A DNA stretch of 64,000 nucleotides, taken from assembly GCF_002250055.1 (NCBI RefSeq), contig NZ_CP018866.1:4398869-4462868 (forward strand), given 5' to 3'. The notes under the pieces were generated by a model. It did no database searches and was not told where the DNA came from. It worked only from the letters and a program-made list of their open reading frames with translations. Shown piece after piece: positions 49,501-59,320 of this stretch. The DNA comes from Sutcliffiella cohnii (GTDB lineage Bacteria > Bacillota > Bacilli > Bacillales > Bacillaceae_I). Within the stretch, counting starts at the first letter, position 1; each line of letters opens with the position of its first letter. A program made the translations under genes and the position numbers.

Positions 49501-50175
49501 TTACAGCATTAAAAGTGTTGCTAGAAAATCAAAAATTCCTTTTTCAATTGTCGGATAAACGGTGCTAAAAAGTAGTCCAATCGTAACATCATATAGTGGC
49601 CTAATAAGTACTAACGCTAAGAAAAAAATCATTCCGAACGGTTCTAATTTTGTTAATTGTGGTCGTACCCTATTTGGAACTAAATCATGAATTATTCGAT
49701 AACCGTCTAACGGTGGAATTGGTAGCAAGTTAAATATAAATAAGATTATATTTAACATAACAAACACCGAAAAGAACGTTTCAATTGCTCTCCAAGCTGT
49801 CGCAGAGACCGTTTCATATAGCCCAAACTTGATAAGGACTAGGAATAAAAACGCTCCAATAATTGCTAAAAATAGGTTACTTAAAGGTCCAGCAATCGAT
49901 ACTAAAACACCTGCAAGTCGAGGGCGTTTAAAGAAAAAACGATTAACAGGCACTGGTTTTGCCCACCCAAAGCCGACTAAGAAAATTAAAATTGTTCCTA
50001 ATGGATCTAAATGAGCCATCGGCGATAACGTTAATCGACCTTGTTTAGCTGCTGTTGAATCTCCAAATTTATACGCAACAAAAGCATGAGCGTATTCATG
50101 AAGTGTAAATGCAAAAATTAACGTAATAGCGACAAATGGAATGAGTTCGAGTGGAAAAGCTAAAAAACCTTCCAA
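49501..50175 (-). CDS. ywhC: Site-2 protease family (M50) membrane protein YwhC
   Basis: 224 aa, about six membrane helices. Zinc motif HEYAHA (HExxH) at about 26-31 and the partner motif NLLPIPPLDGYR (third ligand Asp) in a later helix, so the protease site looks complete. Substrate unknown. The start is TTG at 50175, 7 nt from AAAGGGG. First gene of a ywhC-ywhD unit. Confidence 0.9.
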   Translation of the reverse strand: MEGFLAFPLELIPFVAITLIFAFTLHEYAHAFVAYKFGDSTAAKQGRLTLSPMAHLDPLGTILIFLVGFGWAKPVPVNRFFFKRPRLAGVLVSIAGPLSNLFLAIIGAFLFLVLIKFGLYETVSATAWRAIETFFSVFVMLNIILFIFNLLPIPPLDGYRIIHDLVPNRVRPQLTKLEPFGMIFFLALVLIRPLYDVTIGLLFSTVYPTIEKGIFDFLATLLML

Positions 50176-50263
50176 AGTTGTTCCCCTTTTCTATACCTTT
50201 TTCTTCTTTCAGTATACAATATTTAGTGATAAGAAAGAAACTTTCATAATAGGAGGATTTACT

Positions 50264-50452
50264 ATGCCATACGTTACAGTAAAAATGCTAGAAGGTCGTT
50301 CAGAAGAACAAAAAAGAGCGCTCGTTGAAAAAGTAACCGCTGCTGTTAGCGAGACTACTGGTGCTTCTGAAGATAAAGTAGTTGTATTCATCGAAGAAAT
50401 GTCTAAAAACCATTATGCTATTGGTGGCAAACGTTTAAGCGACGAAGCATAA
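50264..50452 (+). CDS. ywhB: 4-oxalocrotonate tautomerase family protein YwhB
   Basis: 62 aa. Mature N-terminal Pro (MPYVTVKMLEGR) is the catalytic base of tautomerases after Met removal; Arg residues at 12 and later positions fit. ATG 50264 has AGGAGG 7 nt upstream. Longer frames starting earlier are not needed. B. subtilis YwhB shows low tautomerase activity; the natural substrate is not known. Confidence 0.93.
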   Translation: MPYVTVKMLEGRSEEQKRALVEKVTAAVSETTGASEDKVVVFIEEMSKNHYAIGGKRLSDEA

Positions 50453-50464
50453 CATTACCAGTGC

Positions 50465-50493
50465 CTAGCTCCTCCATATTGAAGTTGCTAGGC
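50465..50493. terminator. Bidirectional hairpin between ywhB and the GNAT gene
   Basis: GCCTAGC TCCTCCATATTGAAGTT GCTAGGC, with modest T-rich sequence on the plus side. Placed between convergent genes. Confidence 0.5.
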
Positions 50494-50498
50494 CGAAT

Positions 50499-50951
50499 TT
50501 ATAATTCTTGAGCTAACCTAACCATATCCCTACAAACAATTCCATTTTCAATAATTGGTTGATTATATTCAGCAAAATAATCTTTTATAATATGTTCCAT
50601 CCTAAACCCTAATTTTTGATACAGTGCTAGTTGGTCTAAACTCGAATTACCGGTTCCAACTTCTATTCGTTTATAACCCGCTTGCCTAGCTGTATGTAAA
50701 CTATGCTCCACTAACCTTTTCCCAATACCTTTTCCTTGCCAGTCTTCACTAACAGCAATATTAATAAGTTCTGTCGTTATTTCATTTATTTGAATTCGTA
50801 CATAAACACCTACAACATGATTATTTATTTCTGCTATGTACATTTCACCCTTTTGATAATATTCCTTCACCTTTTGCTCAGATGGATCTGCCAGCAATAA
50901 TAAATCCATCGGTACAACTTCCCCTTGCTCCCACTTTCGAATACTTTCCAT
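50499..50951 (-). CDS. GNAT family N-acetyltransferase
   Basis: 150 aa. Acetyl-CoA binding motif in EDWQGKGIGKRLVEH (Q/RxxGxG/A) at about 69-83, followed by VGTGNSS and LYQKLGFRM. Acceptor substrate unknown. ATG with AAAGGGG upstream; 15 bp downstream of the DUF2254 gene in the same direction, so likely co-transcribed. Confidence 0.88.
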   Translation of the reverse strand: MESIRKWEQGEVVPMDLLLLADPSEQKVKEYYQKGEMYIAEINNHVVGVYVRIQINEITTELINIAVSEDWQGKGIGKRLVEHSLHTARQAGYKRIEVGTGNSSLDQLALYQKLGFRMEHIIKDYFAEYNQPIIENGIVCRDMVRLAQEL

Positions 50952-50966
50952 CCCATTTTTCCCCTT

Positions 50967-52265
50967 TTAAATATTTAATACTTTAGTTAAGTGCTGTTTT
51001 AACGACGTTAACCTTTTACAATCTAAAGGATGTAGTCCCTCTTCTTTTATAACAGCTGTTAAATATTCCGACATAACAAGTAGCTTTTTCTTCGTAGGTT
51101 GATTACTACCTTCTCCAACTAATATAAAACATTCTAATATAGTAAACATAACAGAAAGATCCTCTTTTCCATAGTTTCTAATTTGATAGAATGTCGTATA
51201 TAGTAAGTCCTCTAAAGTTTTAACCGGGATTGCTACTTTTTCTACTCCTTTGTCATTACAGTATAGCTCCATATTTGCATCCACTTTCGCATACGTTAAT
51301 ATTAACTTACTCATATAACGAATACAGCTATTTGCCGTGTTCGGATCATTAATACCTGGTGAAATTGCCCGAAGTGCCACTTCTACTAATTTTTGAAGAG
51401 CAAAGCTTTCATCCTGAATTGGTGTTCGCTCTGTACCCACGACAACTGCCTTATAAAGCTCCTCTTCCTTTATTTTTTGGGGCTCTTTTAAAAAGTAGAT
51501 GGAACATATATCGCTATGCTCCGTCACGAAATCACCAATTTGCTTATGAAATTCAATAAATAATTGGTACTTTTCCGCTAGTGCTATCCATTGCTCAACA
51601 TCAATCAATTGTATATAACCGGTACTTGGGGCTTTTATGTTTTTTATTTCGGAAAAATAAAAATGATCGACACTTAATTGCTCCTTATATTTAAGCTTCC
51701 CCTCTAACCTCCACTGCTCTTTGCGTTCCATTCGATCTAAACCTTCTTGCACGAGTTTTTCAATCAGTTTACTTACTTGAATAGAGTTAGCAACGTGTTG
51801 GATAAAAATAACGAAAATCCCTAAGCATAAAACAGCTAATAGGACACCTACAAATGCTGCTATTACCGGCTGATCATCAAACCATTCTCTCATAAATAAA
51901 AGTGCTAGAATAGAATACAGAAAACCACCGATAAAGATACCTAACACACGTAACGTTTTACGGTCTGTTATAAAGTCTTGAAGAGTTCGTGGAGAAAATT
52001 GAGTAGAATAAGTTGTCAATACAACCATGATGGTAGAAAACGTAATGGTCGTCATCGTTAACAATGCGGTTGCAATGGCTGCAAGTGTTGTTTTCGCTAA
52101 CTCAACGTTTGTAAAAAACAATTTTGGTAGATGCATCATGAATTTAGGTGCAAGGAATATATCAAACATAACAACTAGAATGGTTAGTATGATGCTTAAA
52201 GAAGCGTATAGAGTTGGAATATACCAAATACTTTTTCGAACTCTCAACAAAAATTTGTCGCCCAT
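50967..52265 (-). CDS. DUF2254 membrane protein
   Basis: 432 aa. Four membrane helices in the first 160 residues (IWYIPTLYASLSIILTI; TTLAAIATALLTMTTITFS; LGIFIGGFLYSILALLF; VGVLLAVLCLGIFVIFI) with the family motif STQFSPRTLQDFITD between helices 2 and 3, and a cytosolic C-terminal domain with ALRAISPGINDPNTA. No known function. ATG with AAGGAGGG. Confidence 0.85.
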   Translation of the reverse strand: MGDKFLLRVRKSIWYIPTLYASLSIILTILVVMFDIFLAPKFMMHLPKLFFTNVELAKTTLAAIATALLTMTTITFSTIMVVLTTYSTQFSPRTLQDFITDRKTLRVLGIFIGGFLYSILALLFMREWFDDQPVIAAFVGVLLAVLCLGIFVIFIQHVANSIQVSKLIEKLVQEGLDRMERKEQWRLEGKLKYKEQLSVDHFYFSEIKNIKAPSTGYIQLIDVEQWIALAEKYQLFIEFHKQIGDFVTEHSDICSIYFLKEPQKIKEEELYKAVVVGTERTPIQDESFALQKLVEVALRAISPGINDPNTANSCIRYMSKLILTYAKVDANMELYCNDKGVEKVAIPVKTLEDLLYTTFYQIRNYGKEDLSVMFTILECFILVGEGSNQPTKKKLLVMSEYLTAVIKEEGLHPLDCKRLTSLKQHLTKVLNI

Positions 52266-52328
52266 GATTATCCCTCCTTTATAACTTCATACGTTTAGTT
52301 TTCACTTACTCGCTCCCTTTTCATGCAA

Positions 52329-52358
52329 AAAAGCTAAACCTATTTAGGCTTAGCTTTT
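52329..52358 (-). terminator. ywgA terminator
   Basis: AAAAGCTAAGCCTA AAT AGGTTTAGCTTTTTTG on the minus strand; the stem overlaps the ywgA stop codon. Confidence 0.75.
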
Positions 52359-52856
52359 AATTTGCTTTCTTAAATTCTCTATATAAGAATAAGCTTCTTC
52401 CACTTCTTCTTCTGTGTATCGTTGCTTACTTTTTAACGTGAATACTTTTTCTTTCACTTCTTCTTTATCTAAATTCTCGAAAAAAAGGACAGTTGAAACG
52501 AGCTCTAAAAAACGAGAGCTTTGGTTGTTCATATCTAGCATACAGTCTTCAAACTTCGTTAATGGAAGCTCAAAATTAGCTAGAAATTCTTCTCCCGATT
52601 CTGTTAACGAATAACGATATTGAGAGTAGCCACCTTTGTTTTCTTTTAACTCGTGTAAGAACCCTAAGTTACAAAGCTCTTCTACTCGAAGTGTTACTTC
52701 CTCAGAGTACGGCCCGTAAAAATGGAAGTTATATTTCTCGTAAAATGGATAATCTAATTTTTTCGCTATATATACCATTTTTTGCAGCTTTTTTCTCCCA
52801 ATTACTTCCCCTGCAGCCGCAAATACCTTCATTAGTTTCGCGTGATCTTTCAACAA
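52350..52856 (-). CDS. ywgA: YwgA family protein
   Basis: 168 aa, winged-helix-like (GRKKLQKMVYIAKKL, FYGPYSEEVTLRVEELCNLGFL, YRYSLTESGEEFL). Conserved in Bacillaceae next to ywfO. Function unknown. TTG start at 52856 (reads MLKDHAKLM as in B. subtilis), about 10 nt from GAGGAG. Follows ywfO by 32 bp. Confidence 0.88.
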   Translation of the reverse strand: MLKDHAKLMKVFAAAGEVIGRKKLQKMVYIAKKLDYPFYEKYNFHFYGPYSEEVTLRVEELCNLGFLHELKENKGGYSQYRYSLTESGEEFLANFELPLTKFEDCMLDMNNQSSRFLELVSTVLFFENLDKEEVKEKVFTLKSKQRYTEEEVEEAYSYIENLRKQIKS

Positions 52857-52888
52857 ACCCGTTCATCTCCTCTTACCTTAGACGTTGC

Positions 52889-54187
52889 CTATATTCCTAA
52901 AATCTCTAATATTTTTCTCTTTATCGTTTTTTTCGTTGATACATCTTGTAGTAAATCTAATGGAAAATATAATTTATGATCCGTTCTTCTTTTTCCTGAG
53001 ATAGCATCTACAATTTCAGATTCTCGGGATAGTTCACGCACCTCACCTGTTGGCATTAATAGATGAATTGGTAAACGTTCTTCTTCCTCTCCAGGACGAT
53101 AAAAATCGTACGGTAAATCAGATGAAGAATCTACTACTAAGTAGTATTCAGGATCTAACCCAGCTTTTTTAAAGAGGTTGTTTAATTCCATTAAATCTTT
53201 CATTTGTGTAGTTGGATTAAATTCGACATATTTAAATAAGTTTCTGTTCATAAAACGTCGACATAGGTCACTCAAAATCGGATCATCCTCTTCTTCCCAC
53301 GCTTGGAAGTAATAATGGATAATGGATTCATCGAGCTTTAAGTAGTCTTGAAGTGTTAATTCATCTTCAAATATAGAATAGAAGTGTATCGGTTGATGTT
53401 TAAAATTGTAGAATTCTTCATGTAGCTGTTTAGCGCGATGTAATATTTTTGTTAAAATCACTTCTGCACTACGTGTTACAGGATGAAAATATACTTGCCA
53501 ATACATTTGGTAGCGGCTCATAATATAATCTTCTACTGCATGCATTCCACTTGATTTAATTACTACTTGATCCTCTCGAGGACGCATAACACGTAAAATT
53601 CTTTCCATATCGAAATGACCGTAGCTTACTCCTGTAAAATACGCATCACGTTGGAGGTAATCCATTCTGTCGGCATCAATTTGGCTAGAAATTAAACTAA
53701 CTACCATTTTGTTTTTGTACGTTTTCGCAATTACTTCTGCAACATGTTTCGGAAATTCTTCCTTTACGTTTCGAAGTACTGCATTCACTTCTGTGTCACC
53801 AAGAATAATGGCTCTTGTAAAATCTTCATGATCCAGATGAAACACTTTTTCGAACGAATGAGAAAAAGGACCGTGTCCTAAGTCGTGAAGCAATGCTGCA
53901 CAAAGGCACAATAAACGTTCATTCGAATCCCACTCTGGTCTACCTTCAAACCCATCGTCAATAATTCGGCGAACAATTTCATACACACCTAGAGAGTGGT
54001 TTAGCCGACTATGCTCTGCGCCATGGAACGTTAAATACGTTGTTCCTAATTGACGAATTCGGCGTAGGCGTTGAAACTCTTTCGTCCCGATTAAGTCCCA
54101 AATAACACGGTCACGAACGTGTACATAACGATGTACAGGGTCTTTAAATACTTTTTCTTCATTTAGTTTTTCAGTTGCATAGCTCAT
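52889..54187 (-). CDS. ywfO: HD-domain phosphohydrolase YwfO
   Basis: 432 aa. HD motif with His in AEHSRLNHSLGVYE, the HD pair in ALLHDLGHGPFSHSFE (about 104-119), and Asp in SSQIDADRMDYLQRDA. Related to dNTP triphosphohydrolases and SAMHD1-type enzymes, so probably a nucleotide phosphohydrolase; the substrate is inferred. ATG with GAGGTAAAG upstream. Upstream partner of ywgA. Confidence 0.9.
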   Translation of the reverse strand: MSYATEKLNEEKVFKDPVHRYVHVRDRVIWDLIGTKEFQRLRRIRQLGTTYLTFHGAEHSRLNHSLGVYEIVRRIIDDGFEGRPEWDSNERLLCLCAALLHDLGHGPFSHSFEKVFHLDHEDFTRAIILGDTEVNAVLRNVKEEFPKHVAEVIAKTYKNKMVVSLISSQIDADRMDYLQRDAYFTGVSYGHFDMERILRVMRPREDQVVIKSSGMHAVEDYIMSRYQMYWQVYFHPVTRSAEVILTKILHRAKQLHEEFYNFKHQPIHFYSIFEDELTLQDYLKLDESIIHYYFQAWEEEDDPILSDLCRRFMNRNLFKYVEFNPTTQMKDLMELNNLFKKAGLDPEYYLVVDSSSDLPYDFYRPGEEEERLPIHLLMPTGEVRELSRESEIVDAISGKRRTDHKLYFPLDLLQDVSTKKTIKRKILEILGI

Positions 54188-54417
54188 CCGCTTTACCTCT
54201 TTACAAGCAACTCGTCTATGAATCGCTATTATTTTCCGTTCTATCTGCGGGAATAAATCTATTATAATGCTTTTATTTTTAAGATGAAATGCTCGAATTT
54301 TTCAAGAAATGACCATTTTTCTATTTTATTTTACGTATTTTTGCCTTTTTCTACACATTCTATTGAATCTAGTTTTTTATTATTTTTTCGTCTACTTTGA
54401 AAATAGGATGGTAGTCC

Positions 54418-54549
54418 GTTTCACTTCACTACAGACACTTGCTTTCCGCGGGGAGGGAGTCGAGCCTCCTCGGCTGCGCCTGTGGGGTCTCGACCTTCCC
54501 TCTATCTCCCGCTGGAGTCAAGTGTCTTCCGCTCCGTTCCACTCACGGC
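54418..54549. repeat. R3 interspersed repeat (intact)
   Basis: GTTTCACTTCACTACAGACA through CTTTCCGCGGGGAG, GAGCCTCCTCGGCTGCGCC, TGTGGGGTCTCGACC, CTCCCGCTGGAGTCAAG to CCGTTCCACTCACGG. GAGTCGAGCC..and GGTCTCGACC face each other as a hairpin. The rest of the 54188-54652 gap is AT-rich and empty. Confidence 0.8.
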
Positions 54550-54652
54550 TTTTGAATTTGAAAGGTAAAACATTTAACTGTTCAAAAGAAAGCCACCATC
54601 TTCATTCTCTATGATGTGAAGTTTTAGTTCGATAAATTGATATATAGAAAGA

Positions 54653-54685
54653 AAAAAATCACCTTAGGGAATGTCAAAGGCGATT
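54653..54685 (-). terminator. Terminator of the DUF1450 gene
   Basis: AATCGCCTT TGACATTCCCT AAGGTGATT followed by seven T on the minus strand. Confidence 0.75.
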
Positions 54686-54910
54686 TTATTTGTTTAATTT
54701 TTTTTCTATTTTTTCGATTAGTTCGTCTTCTGTTGGTGCTGATAGAGGACGGTTATTAACAAAAGCAAAGGATTTCTTTCTACCCGGTCCACAATATGAT
54801 TGACAGCCGATGTCAATTGCTGCTTCGGCGTCTACTTTTTTTAATTTAGGCACTAACGTTTTTATATTTGTAGCCTGGCAATCGTCACAGATCCGAAATT
54901 CATTCGCCAT
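54686..54910 (-). CDS. DUF1450 (YuzB-like) small protein
   Basis: 74 aa with four cysteines in CDDCQATN and [12 protein letters not shown], a ferredoxin-like thiol pattern typical of DUF1450. The cysteines suggest a metal or Fe-S site, but no function is established. Single gene with its own terminator. Confidence 0.85.
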   Translation of the reverse strand: MANEFRICDDCQATNIKTLVPKLKKVDAEAAIDIGCQSYCGPGRKKSFAFVNNRPLSAPTEDELIEKIEKKLNK

Positions 54911-55094
54911 GGTCTATTACAATCCCTTCTTCCACGATATAAAAGACGTAAAGGAACCACGTCTCTTTTTCACTAAGAGGTATTGTACATGTATTTGCAA
55001 GACAATGCAAGAGAGTTGAAGTTGGTAAATTCCTGTTTATTTACATTGTTTCCTTAGCTAAATTGCATGAATCTATTAATTTTTCTACTAATAT

Positions 55095-55124
55095 GTATAA
55101 ATATTTTTCCAGTTGACCACAATA
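55095..55124 (+). promoter_or_regulatory. Candidate sigma-F promoter of rsfA
   Basis: GTATA (55095-55099), 15 bp, GACCACAATA (55115-55124), close to the sigma-F pattern GYATA-N15-GGNRANANTW. B. subtilis rsfA is a sigma-F gene. Confidence 0.55.
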
Positions 55125-55187
55125 ATCGTAGGGATGTTTTATTCTTTCAAAACATGAAAAACAAGATATATAGAAAGGTGTGGTCAA
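55113..55187. promoter_or_regulatory. Inverted repeat flanking the rsfA transcription start
   Basis: TTGACCACA (55113-55121) overlaps the -10 region and its exact inverse TGTGGTCAA (55179-55187) overlaps the ribosome binding site, 57 bp apart. Could be two operator half-sites for autoregulation by RsfA. Confidence 0.45.
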
Positions 55188-55190
55188 TAC

Positions 55191-55886
55191 ATGAAAGAAC
55201 GTCAAGATGCATGGTCTGAAGAGGATGACTTACTATTAGCCGAAACAGTATTAAGACATGTTCGTGAAGGAAGCACGCAATTGAATGCGTTTGAGGAAGT
55301 CGGTGATAAATTAAACCGTACTTCTGCAGCATGTGGCTTCCGATGGAATGCGGTTGTACGTCATAATTACGAAAAGGCGTTACAATTAGCAAAAAAGCAG
55401 CGTAAACAAAGACAACGCGCGCTAGGACAACCTACTAAAAAGTTATTATATACACCACCTGAGCCAACTTTAGAAGATATTCCTTTTGTGCTAGAGCAAA
55501 ATACTAGCCCTAGCCCGATGGCCGAAATGGCGCAGGAAACTGTTCCTACTATGACTTCTTCTAAACCGAGAAGTAATAGTATGACGGTTGAGGATGTGAT
55601 TGCTTTCTTACAATCAATAAAACATTCAAACGTACGTCAATCGGCGTTAGAGCGTGAAAATGAAAGACTAGCAAAAGAAAATGAAGAATTTGCAAGAAAG
55701 AATGCGGAGCTAGAAAAACGTATTCAAAAGTTAAGGGAAGAACAGGATACTGTTCAAGAAGATTACGAAACTTTAATGAAAATCATGAACCGCGCACGCA
55801 AGCTCGTATTATTTGATGAGGATGAAAGAGTGCCGTCAAAGTTTATGATGGACCGAAACGGTAATTTAGAGAAACTAGCGGAATAA
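55191..55886 (+). CDS. rsfA: Prespore-specific regulator RsfA
   Basis: 231 aa. N-terminal SANT/Myb-like DNA-binding domain ([32 protein letters not shown]) at about 6-62, a variable linker, and a C-terminal coiled coil (about 150-210, [20 protein letters not shown] type). In B. subtilis RsfA fine-tunes the sigma-F regulon. ATG with AAAGGTG upstream. Strong terminator follows. Confidence 0.93.
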   Translation: MKERQDAWSEEDDLLLAETVLRHVREGSTQLNAFEEVGDKLNRTSAACGFRWNAVVRHNYEKALQLAKKQRKQRQRALGQPTKKLLYTPPEPTLEDIPFVLEQNTSPSPMAEMAQETVPTMTSSKPRSNSMTVEDVIAFLQSIKHSNVRQSALERENERLAKENEEFARKNAELEKRIQKLREEQDTVQEDYETLMKIMNRARKLVLFDEDERVPSKFMMDRNGNLEKLAE

Positions 55887-55897
55887 TAATATAAAAA

Positions 55898-55939
55898 ACA
55901 TCCAAACAATTGGTTTCATTCATTGTTTGGATGTTTTTT
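55898..55939 (+). terminator. rsfA terminator
   Basis: ACATCCAAACAAT TGGTTTCATTC ATTGTTTGGATGT followed by TTTTTT. Confidence 0.9.
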
Positions 55940-56054
55940 CTTTTGAAAATTATAGATTGGGTGGCAAGAAATATGTGTGTCGTCGTATTTTTTTTCAGCA
56001 GTCGGAGTTTATTTACGTGTTTCCTGTAATTTTTAGATGCGTTTGAAAATTTAA

Positions 56055-56300
56055 TTGACGCACTTCCTTGATTTTTTGGCGCACCTGCAAAATTATTGAC
56101 GCACTTCCACGGTTTTTTGACGCACTTGGAAAATTTATTGACGCACTTCCGCGGTTTTTTGACGCACTTGGAAAATTTATTGACGCACTTCCACGGTTTT
56201 TTGACGCACCTGCAAAATTTATTGAAGCACTTCCGCGGTTTTTTGACACTCCTGCAAAATTTATTGACGCACTTCTGCGTTATTTTGACGCACCATCACC
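56055..56300. repeat. 21-bp-period array 5 (core TTGACGCAC, 12 units)
   Basis: Cores start at 56055, 56076, 56096, 56117, 56138, 56159, 56180, 56201, 56222, 56243, 56264 and 56285. One interval is 20 bp and all others 21. Units alternate between CTTCCGCGGTTTT and CTTGGAAAATTTA spacers. Lies between convergent rsfA and lipL. Heptad ORFs across it are artefacts. Confidence 0.9.
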
Positions 56301-56325
56301 CTCAGGCTGTTCATCTCCTGATCCT

Positions 56326-57177
56326 TTATCGAACGTGTTCTAAGAGCTTGTTGTTCCGTTCTAGAACGCGATTAAAGTATTGTTGATACAGTGTTATTTC
56401 TTCCCCATCTAGTTGGCTTGAAATTAATCGGTCTCCAAGGTAGTTTAATGCGTGAAGAAGTCGTAACATTGTGTCTTGAACGGTTAATGGTGTTTGCAGT
56501 AAATCGGATAGCGATGCCATTACTTCTGGTTTAATGTTGGGCACGTCGAATTTTAACCCTTGTTCATGGCGAGATGCTTTTTCGTAAAACTGCCGTATCA
56601 TATCAGCGCGGTTCTCTTTTTGTTCTCGGACGCTTAAATATATTTGCACGGCAACACCATTTTTTATTCTGCGCTGCGAAATTCCAGCAAACTTTTTATG
56701 ATCGATACTTAAATCATAGCTTCCCGGGCAATAAGAGCCTACTATTTCTTTCGCCTCAATCCTAGCAGGAAAATCACGGAACATATACTTAATTAATTCC
56801 CACATCGCATCATAGCCTCTACTTATATCAATTCCTTTTTCGGCTTCAGGGAAAATAAGTGAAATATTCAATACATCTTCGTCTAGTACGACTGCTAAAC
56901 CGCCTGAATTACGTACTATCACTTCATATCCTAAAGAGTTCAAATATGAAATCCCATCTTGTAAATAAGGTAATCTAGTATCTTGAACACCTAACACAAC
57001 TGTATTTTGATGAACCCAAGTCCGGCATACAGCTCCAGAAATTCCTTTTCCAACAGACGTACATAACGTATCGTCCATCGCAAAAGATTGTAACGCTTGA
57101 AATGTTGGACCTAATGAAGATTGGTCAATAATCCTCCAAGACGGTTGTTTCAGTATATTTAATTCGTTATTATCCAT
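56326..57177 (-). CDS. lipL: Octanoyl-[GcvH]:protein N-octanoyltransferase LipL
   Basis: Moves octanoyl from GcvH to the E2 subunits of 2-oxoacid dehydrogenases for lipoate synthesis. 283 aa. Lipoyl-synthase-partner fold with [19 protein letters not shown], catalytic Cys150 in [11 protein letters not shown] and [15 protein letters not shown] at 57177 with AGGAG about 9 nt upstream. The frame extends 35 codons further, but that part is unlike the family. Just downstream of pta. Confidence 0.92.
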   Translation of the reverse strand: MDNNELNILKQPSWRIIDQSSLGPTFQALQSFAMDDTLCTSVGKGISGAVCRTWVHQNTVVLGVQDTRLPYLQDGISYLNSLGYEVIVRNSGGLAVVLDEDVLNISLIFPEAEKGIDISRGYDAMWELIKYMFRDFPARIEAKEIVGSYCPGSYDLSIDHKKFAGISQRRIKNGVAVQIYLSVREQKENRADMIRQFYEKASRHEQGLKFDVPNIKPEVMASLSDLLQTPLTVQDTMLRLLHALNYLGDRLISSQLDGEEITLYQQYFNRVLERNNKLLEHVR

Positions 57178-57283
57178 TTGTTCATGCTCCTGCAATTTAG
57201 TTTTCCTTCCTATAAGTTTACACGAAAATGAATAAAAGAAAAAATACCATCGCCCTTTTTCAGAACAATGGTATTTTGTCATG

Positions 57284-58258
57284 TTATTGTACAGCTTGAC
57301 CAGCTGTAATTAACGCTAATTTATAAACATCTTCTGTACTACAACCACGAGAAAGATCGTTTACTGGTTTGTTTAAACCTTGAAGGATTGGACCTACCGC
57401 TTCAAAATTACCTAAACGTTGTGCAATTTTGTATCCAATGTTACCAGCTTCTAAACTTGGGAATACAAAAATATTCGCATCGCCTTTAATTTCAGAACCT
57501 GGAGCTTTTTTCTCTGCTACAGATGGAACAAATGCTGCGTCAAATTGGAATTCTCCGTCTAGCGTTAAGTTCGGCTCACGGTCTTTTGCAATTTGGACTG
57601 CTTCCACTACGCGTTCTGTTTCTGAAGATTTTGCAGAACCTTTTGTTGAAAAGCTAAGCATCGCAACACGTGGTTCAATGCCGAACATTTGAGCAGTTGC
57701 TGCACTTTCGATTGCGATTTCAGCTAGATCTTTACTATCTGGTGCAATGTTAATCGCACAGTCTGCGAACACATATTTCTCATCGCCACGAACCATAATG
57801 AATACACCAGAAGTTTTACTTACGCCTTCCTTCGTTTTTATAATTTGAAGAGCAGGTCTAACTGTATCTGCCGTTGAATGTGCTGCCCCACTTACTAAAC
57901 CGTGTGCTTTGTTTACATGCACAAGCATAGTACCGAAGTAGTTTGGAGTTTGTAGAATTTTTCTAGCATCTTCTTCTGTTGCTTTTCCTTTTCGACGCTC
58001 AACAAACGCAGTTACTAACTCATCCATTTCACCGTATGTAGCTGGGTCATATAAATCGATCGCCTCTAAAGAAAGACCTAATTGATCCGCTAATCCTTTT
58101 ACTTCCGTTTCAGAACCGATAACAATCGGCTTCACAATTTTTTCTTCCCCTAAACGTACTGCTGCTGATAATACACGCTCATCGTTTCCTTCTGGAAATA
58201 CGATACTAATGCTTTTACCAGCTAATTTATCCTTTAAAGCTGCAAATAAATCGCTCAC
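57284..58258 (-). CDS. pta: Phosphate acetyltransferase
   Basis: Interconverts acetyl-CoA and acetyl phosphate for overflow metabolism. 324 aa. [12 protein letters not shown] near the start, [20 protein letters not shown], and [15 protein letters not shown] are typical PTA signatures. GTG at 58258 is 8 nt from AAGGAG; a GTG three codons upstream touches the binding site. Promoter and a perfect cre lie upstream. lipL follows after 106 bp. Confidence 0.95.
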   Translation of the reverse strand: MSDLFAALKDKLAGKSISIVFPEGNDERVLSAAVRLGEEKIVKPIVIGSETEVKGLADQLGLSLEAIDLYDPATYGEMDELVTAFVERRKGKATEEDARKILQTPNYFGTMLVHVNKAHGLVSGAAHSTADTVRPALQIIKTKEGVSKTSGVFIMVRGDEKYVFADCAINIAPDSKDLAEIAIESAATAQMFGIEPRVAMLSFSTKGSAKSSETERVVEAVQIAKDREPNLTLDGEFQFDAAFVPSVAEKKAPGSEIKGDANIFVFPSLEAGNIGYKIAQRLGNFEAVGPILQGLNKPVNDLSRGCSTEDVYKLALITAGQAVQ

Positions 58259-58284
58259 AAAAGTCACTCCTTGATAATGTTTTA

Positions 58285-58357
58285 ATCTAATCTACCCTTA
58301 AGGATACTGCAACGAAAAGGAAAAGCAACTACTTACCCTTGCTGACAACGCTTCCAA
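58285..58357 (-). promoter_or_regulatory. pta promoter with upstream cre
   Basis: TTGCAG (58308-58313), 17 bp, TAGATT (58285-58290). About 30 bp further upstream, TTGGAAGCGTTGTCA (58343-58357) matches every position of the CcpA consensus. A cre upstream of -35 is the arrangement of CcpA activation, as known for B. subtilis pta. Confidence 0.72.
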
Positions 58358-58567
58358 ATTAAATTCTTTATTTTTTAAAAAAACAAACAATTTCTATAAC
58401 CTTTCCTCTTCTATTTTCTCTAGGATACCGTTTCGTATTCATAAATACGTCACACATTTTTAAGGTTTTATAAAGAGGTAGTAAGGGCAAACTGTGATAT
58501 AGTAAGGATATATACATAAAGGCTTGTCCTTTTTTAATAATATGAATTTTTAAAAGGAGAGATTTAC

Positions 58568-59311
58568 ATGAGTGAAGCAGCACAAACGCTTGATGGTTGG
58601 TATTGTCTACACGATTTCCGTACTATCGATTGGGGAGTTTGGAAAACATTATCAAATGAAGAACGTCAAGCAGCGATCAATGAGTTTTTAGGTTTAGTAG
58701 AAAAATGGAATACTGTTGAAAAAGCGAAAAATGGTAGTCATGCGCTTTATTCCATCGTTGGTCAAAAAGCTGATTTTATGATGATGATTTTACGCCCAAC
58801 TCTAGAAGAATTAAATGAAATCGAAAATGAGTTTAATAAATCACTTCTAGCACAATATACGGTTCCTACGTATTCCTATGTATCTATCGTAGAATTGAGT
58901 AACTACTTACCTGCTGGGGAAAATCCGTACGAAAACCCACAAATTTTAGCGAGATTATATCCAGAGTTACCGAAAGCAAAACACGTTTGTTTCTATCCAA
59001 TGGATAAAAAACGTGACGGCAACGATAACTGGTACATGCTGCCAATGGAAGAGCGCCGAAGCTTAATGCGTAGCCACGGGATGATTGGTCGTTCATATGC
59101 TGGGAAAGTAAAGCAAGTTATTACTGGTTCTGTCGGTTTTGATGACTACGAGTGGGGAGTAACATTATTTTCCGATGATGCTCTTCAATTTAAAAAGTTA
59201 GTATACGAAATGCGCTTTGACGAAGTAAGTGCTCGTTATGGCGACTTCGGAACTTTCTTTGTTGGAAATATTTTAGAAGAAGATAAAGTAAATACACTTT
59301 TTTCTATTTAA
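58568..59311 (+). CDS. hemQ: Coproheme decarboxylase HemQ
   Basis: Last step of the coproporphyrin-dependent haem pathway of Gram-positives. 247 aa chlorite-dismutase fold. Proximal His in [11 protein letters not shown], catalytic Tyr and Lys in [19 protein letters not shown] with AAAGGAG. Located beside pta as in B. subtilis (YwfI). Divergent from pta with a 309-bp gap that carries the pta promoter and cre. Confidence 0.94.
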   Translation: MSEAAQTLDGWYCLHDFRTIDWGVWKTLSNEERQAAINEFLGLVEKWNTVEKAKNGSHALYSIVGQKADFMMMILRPTLEELNEIENEFNKSLLAQYTVPTYSYVSIVELSNYLPAGENPYENPQILARLYPELPKAKHVCFYPMDKKRDGNDNWYMLPMEERRSLMRSHGMIGRSYAGKVKQVITGSVGFDDYEWGVTLFSDDALQFKKLVYEMRFDEVSARYGDFGTFFVGNILEEDKVNTLFSI

Positions 59312-59320
59312 ACATCAATT

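Noticed and set aside
54309-54614. 101-codon ORF between ywfO and the DUF1450 gene
   Set aside because: Lies across an R3 repeat and AT-rich leader; no binding site.
56013-56386. ORFs of 78-96 codons with repeated RFFDAL or ASKNRG units
   Set aside because: Same artefact in array 5.
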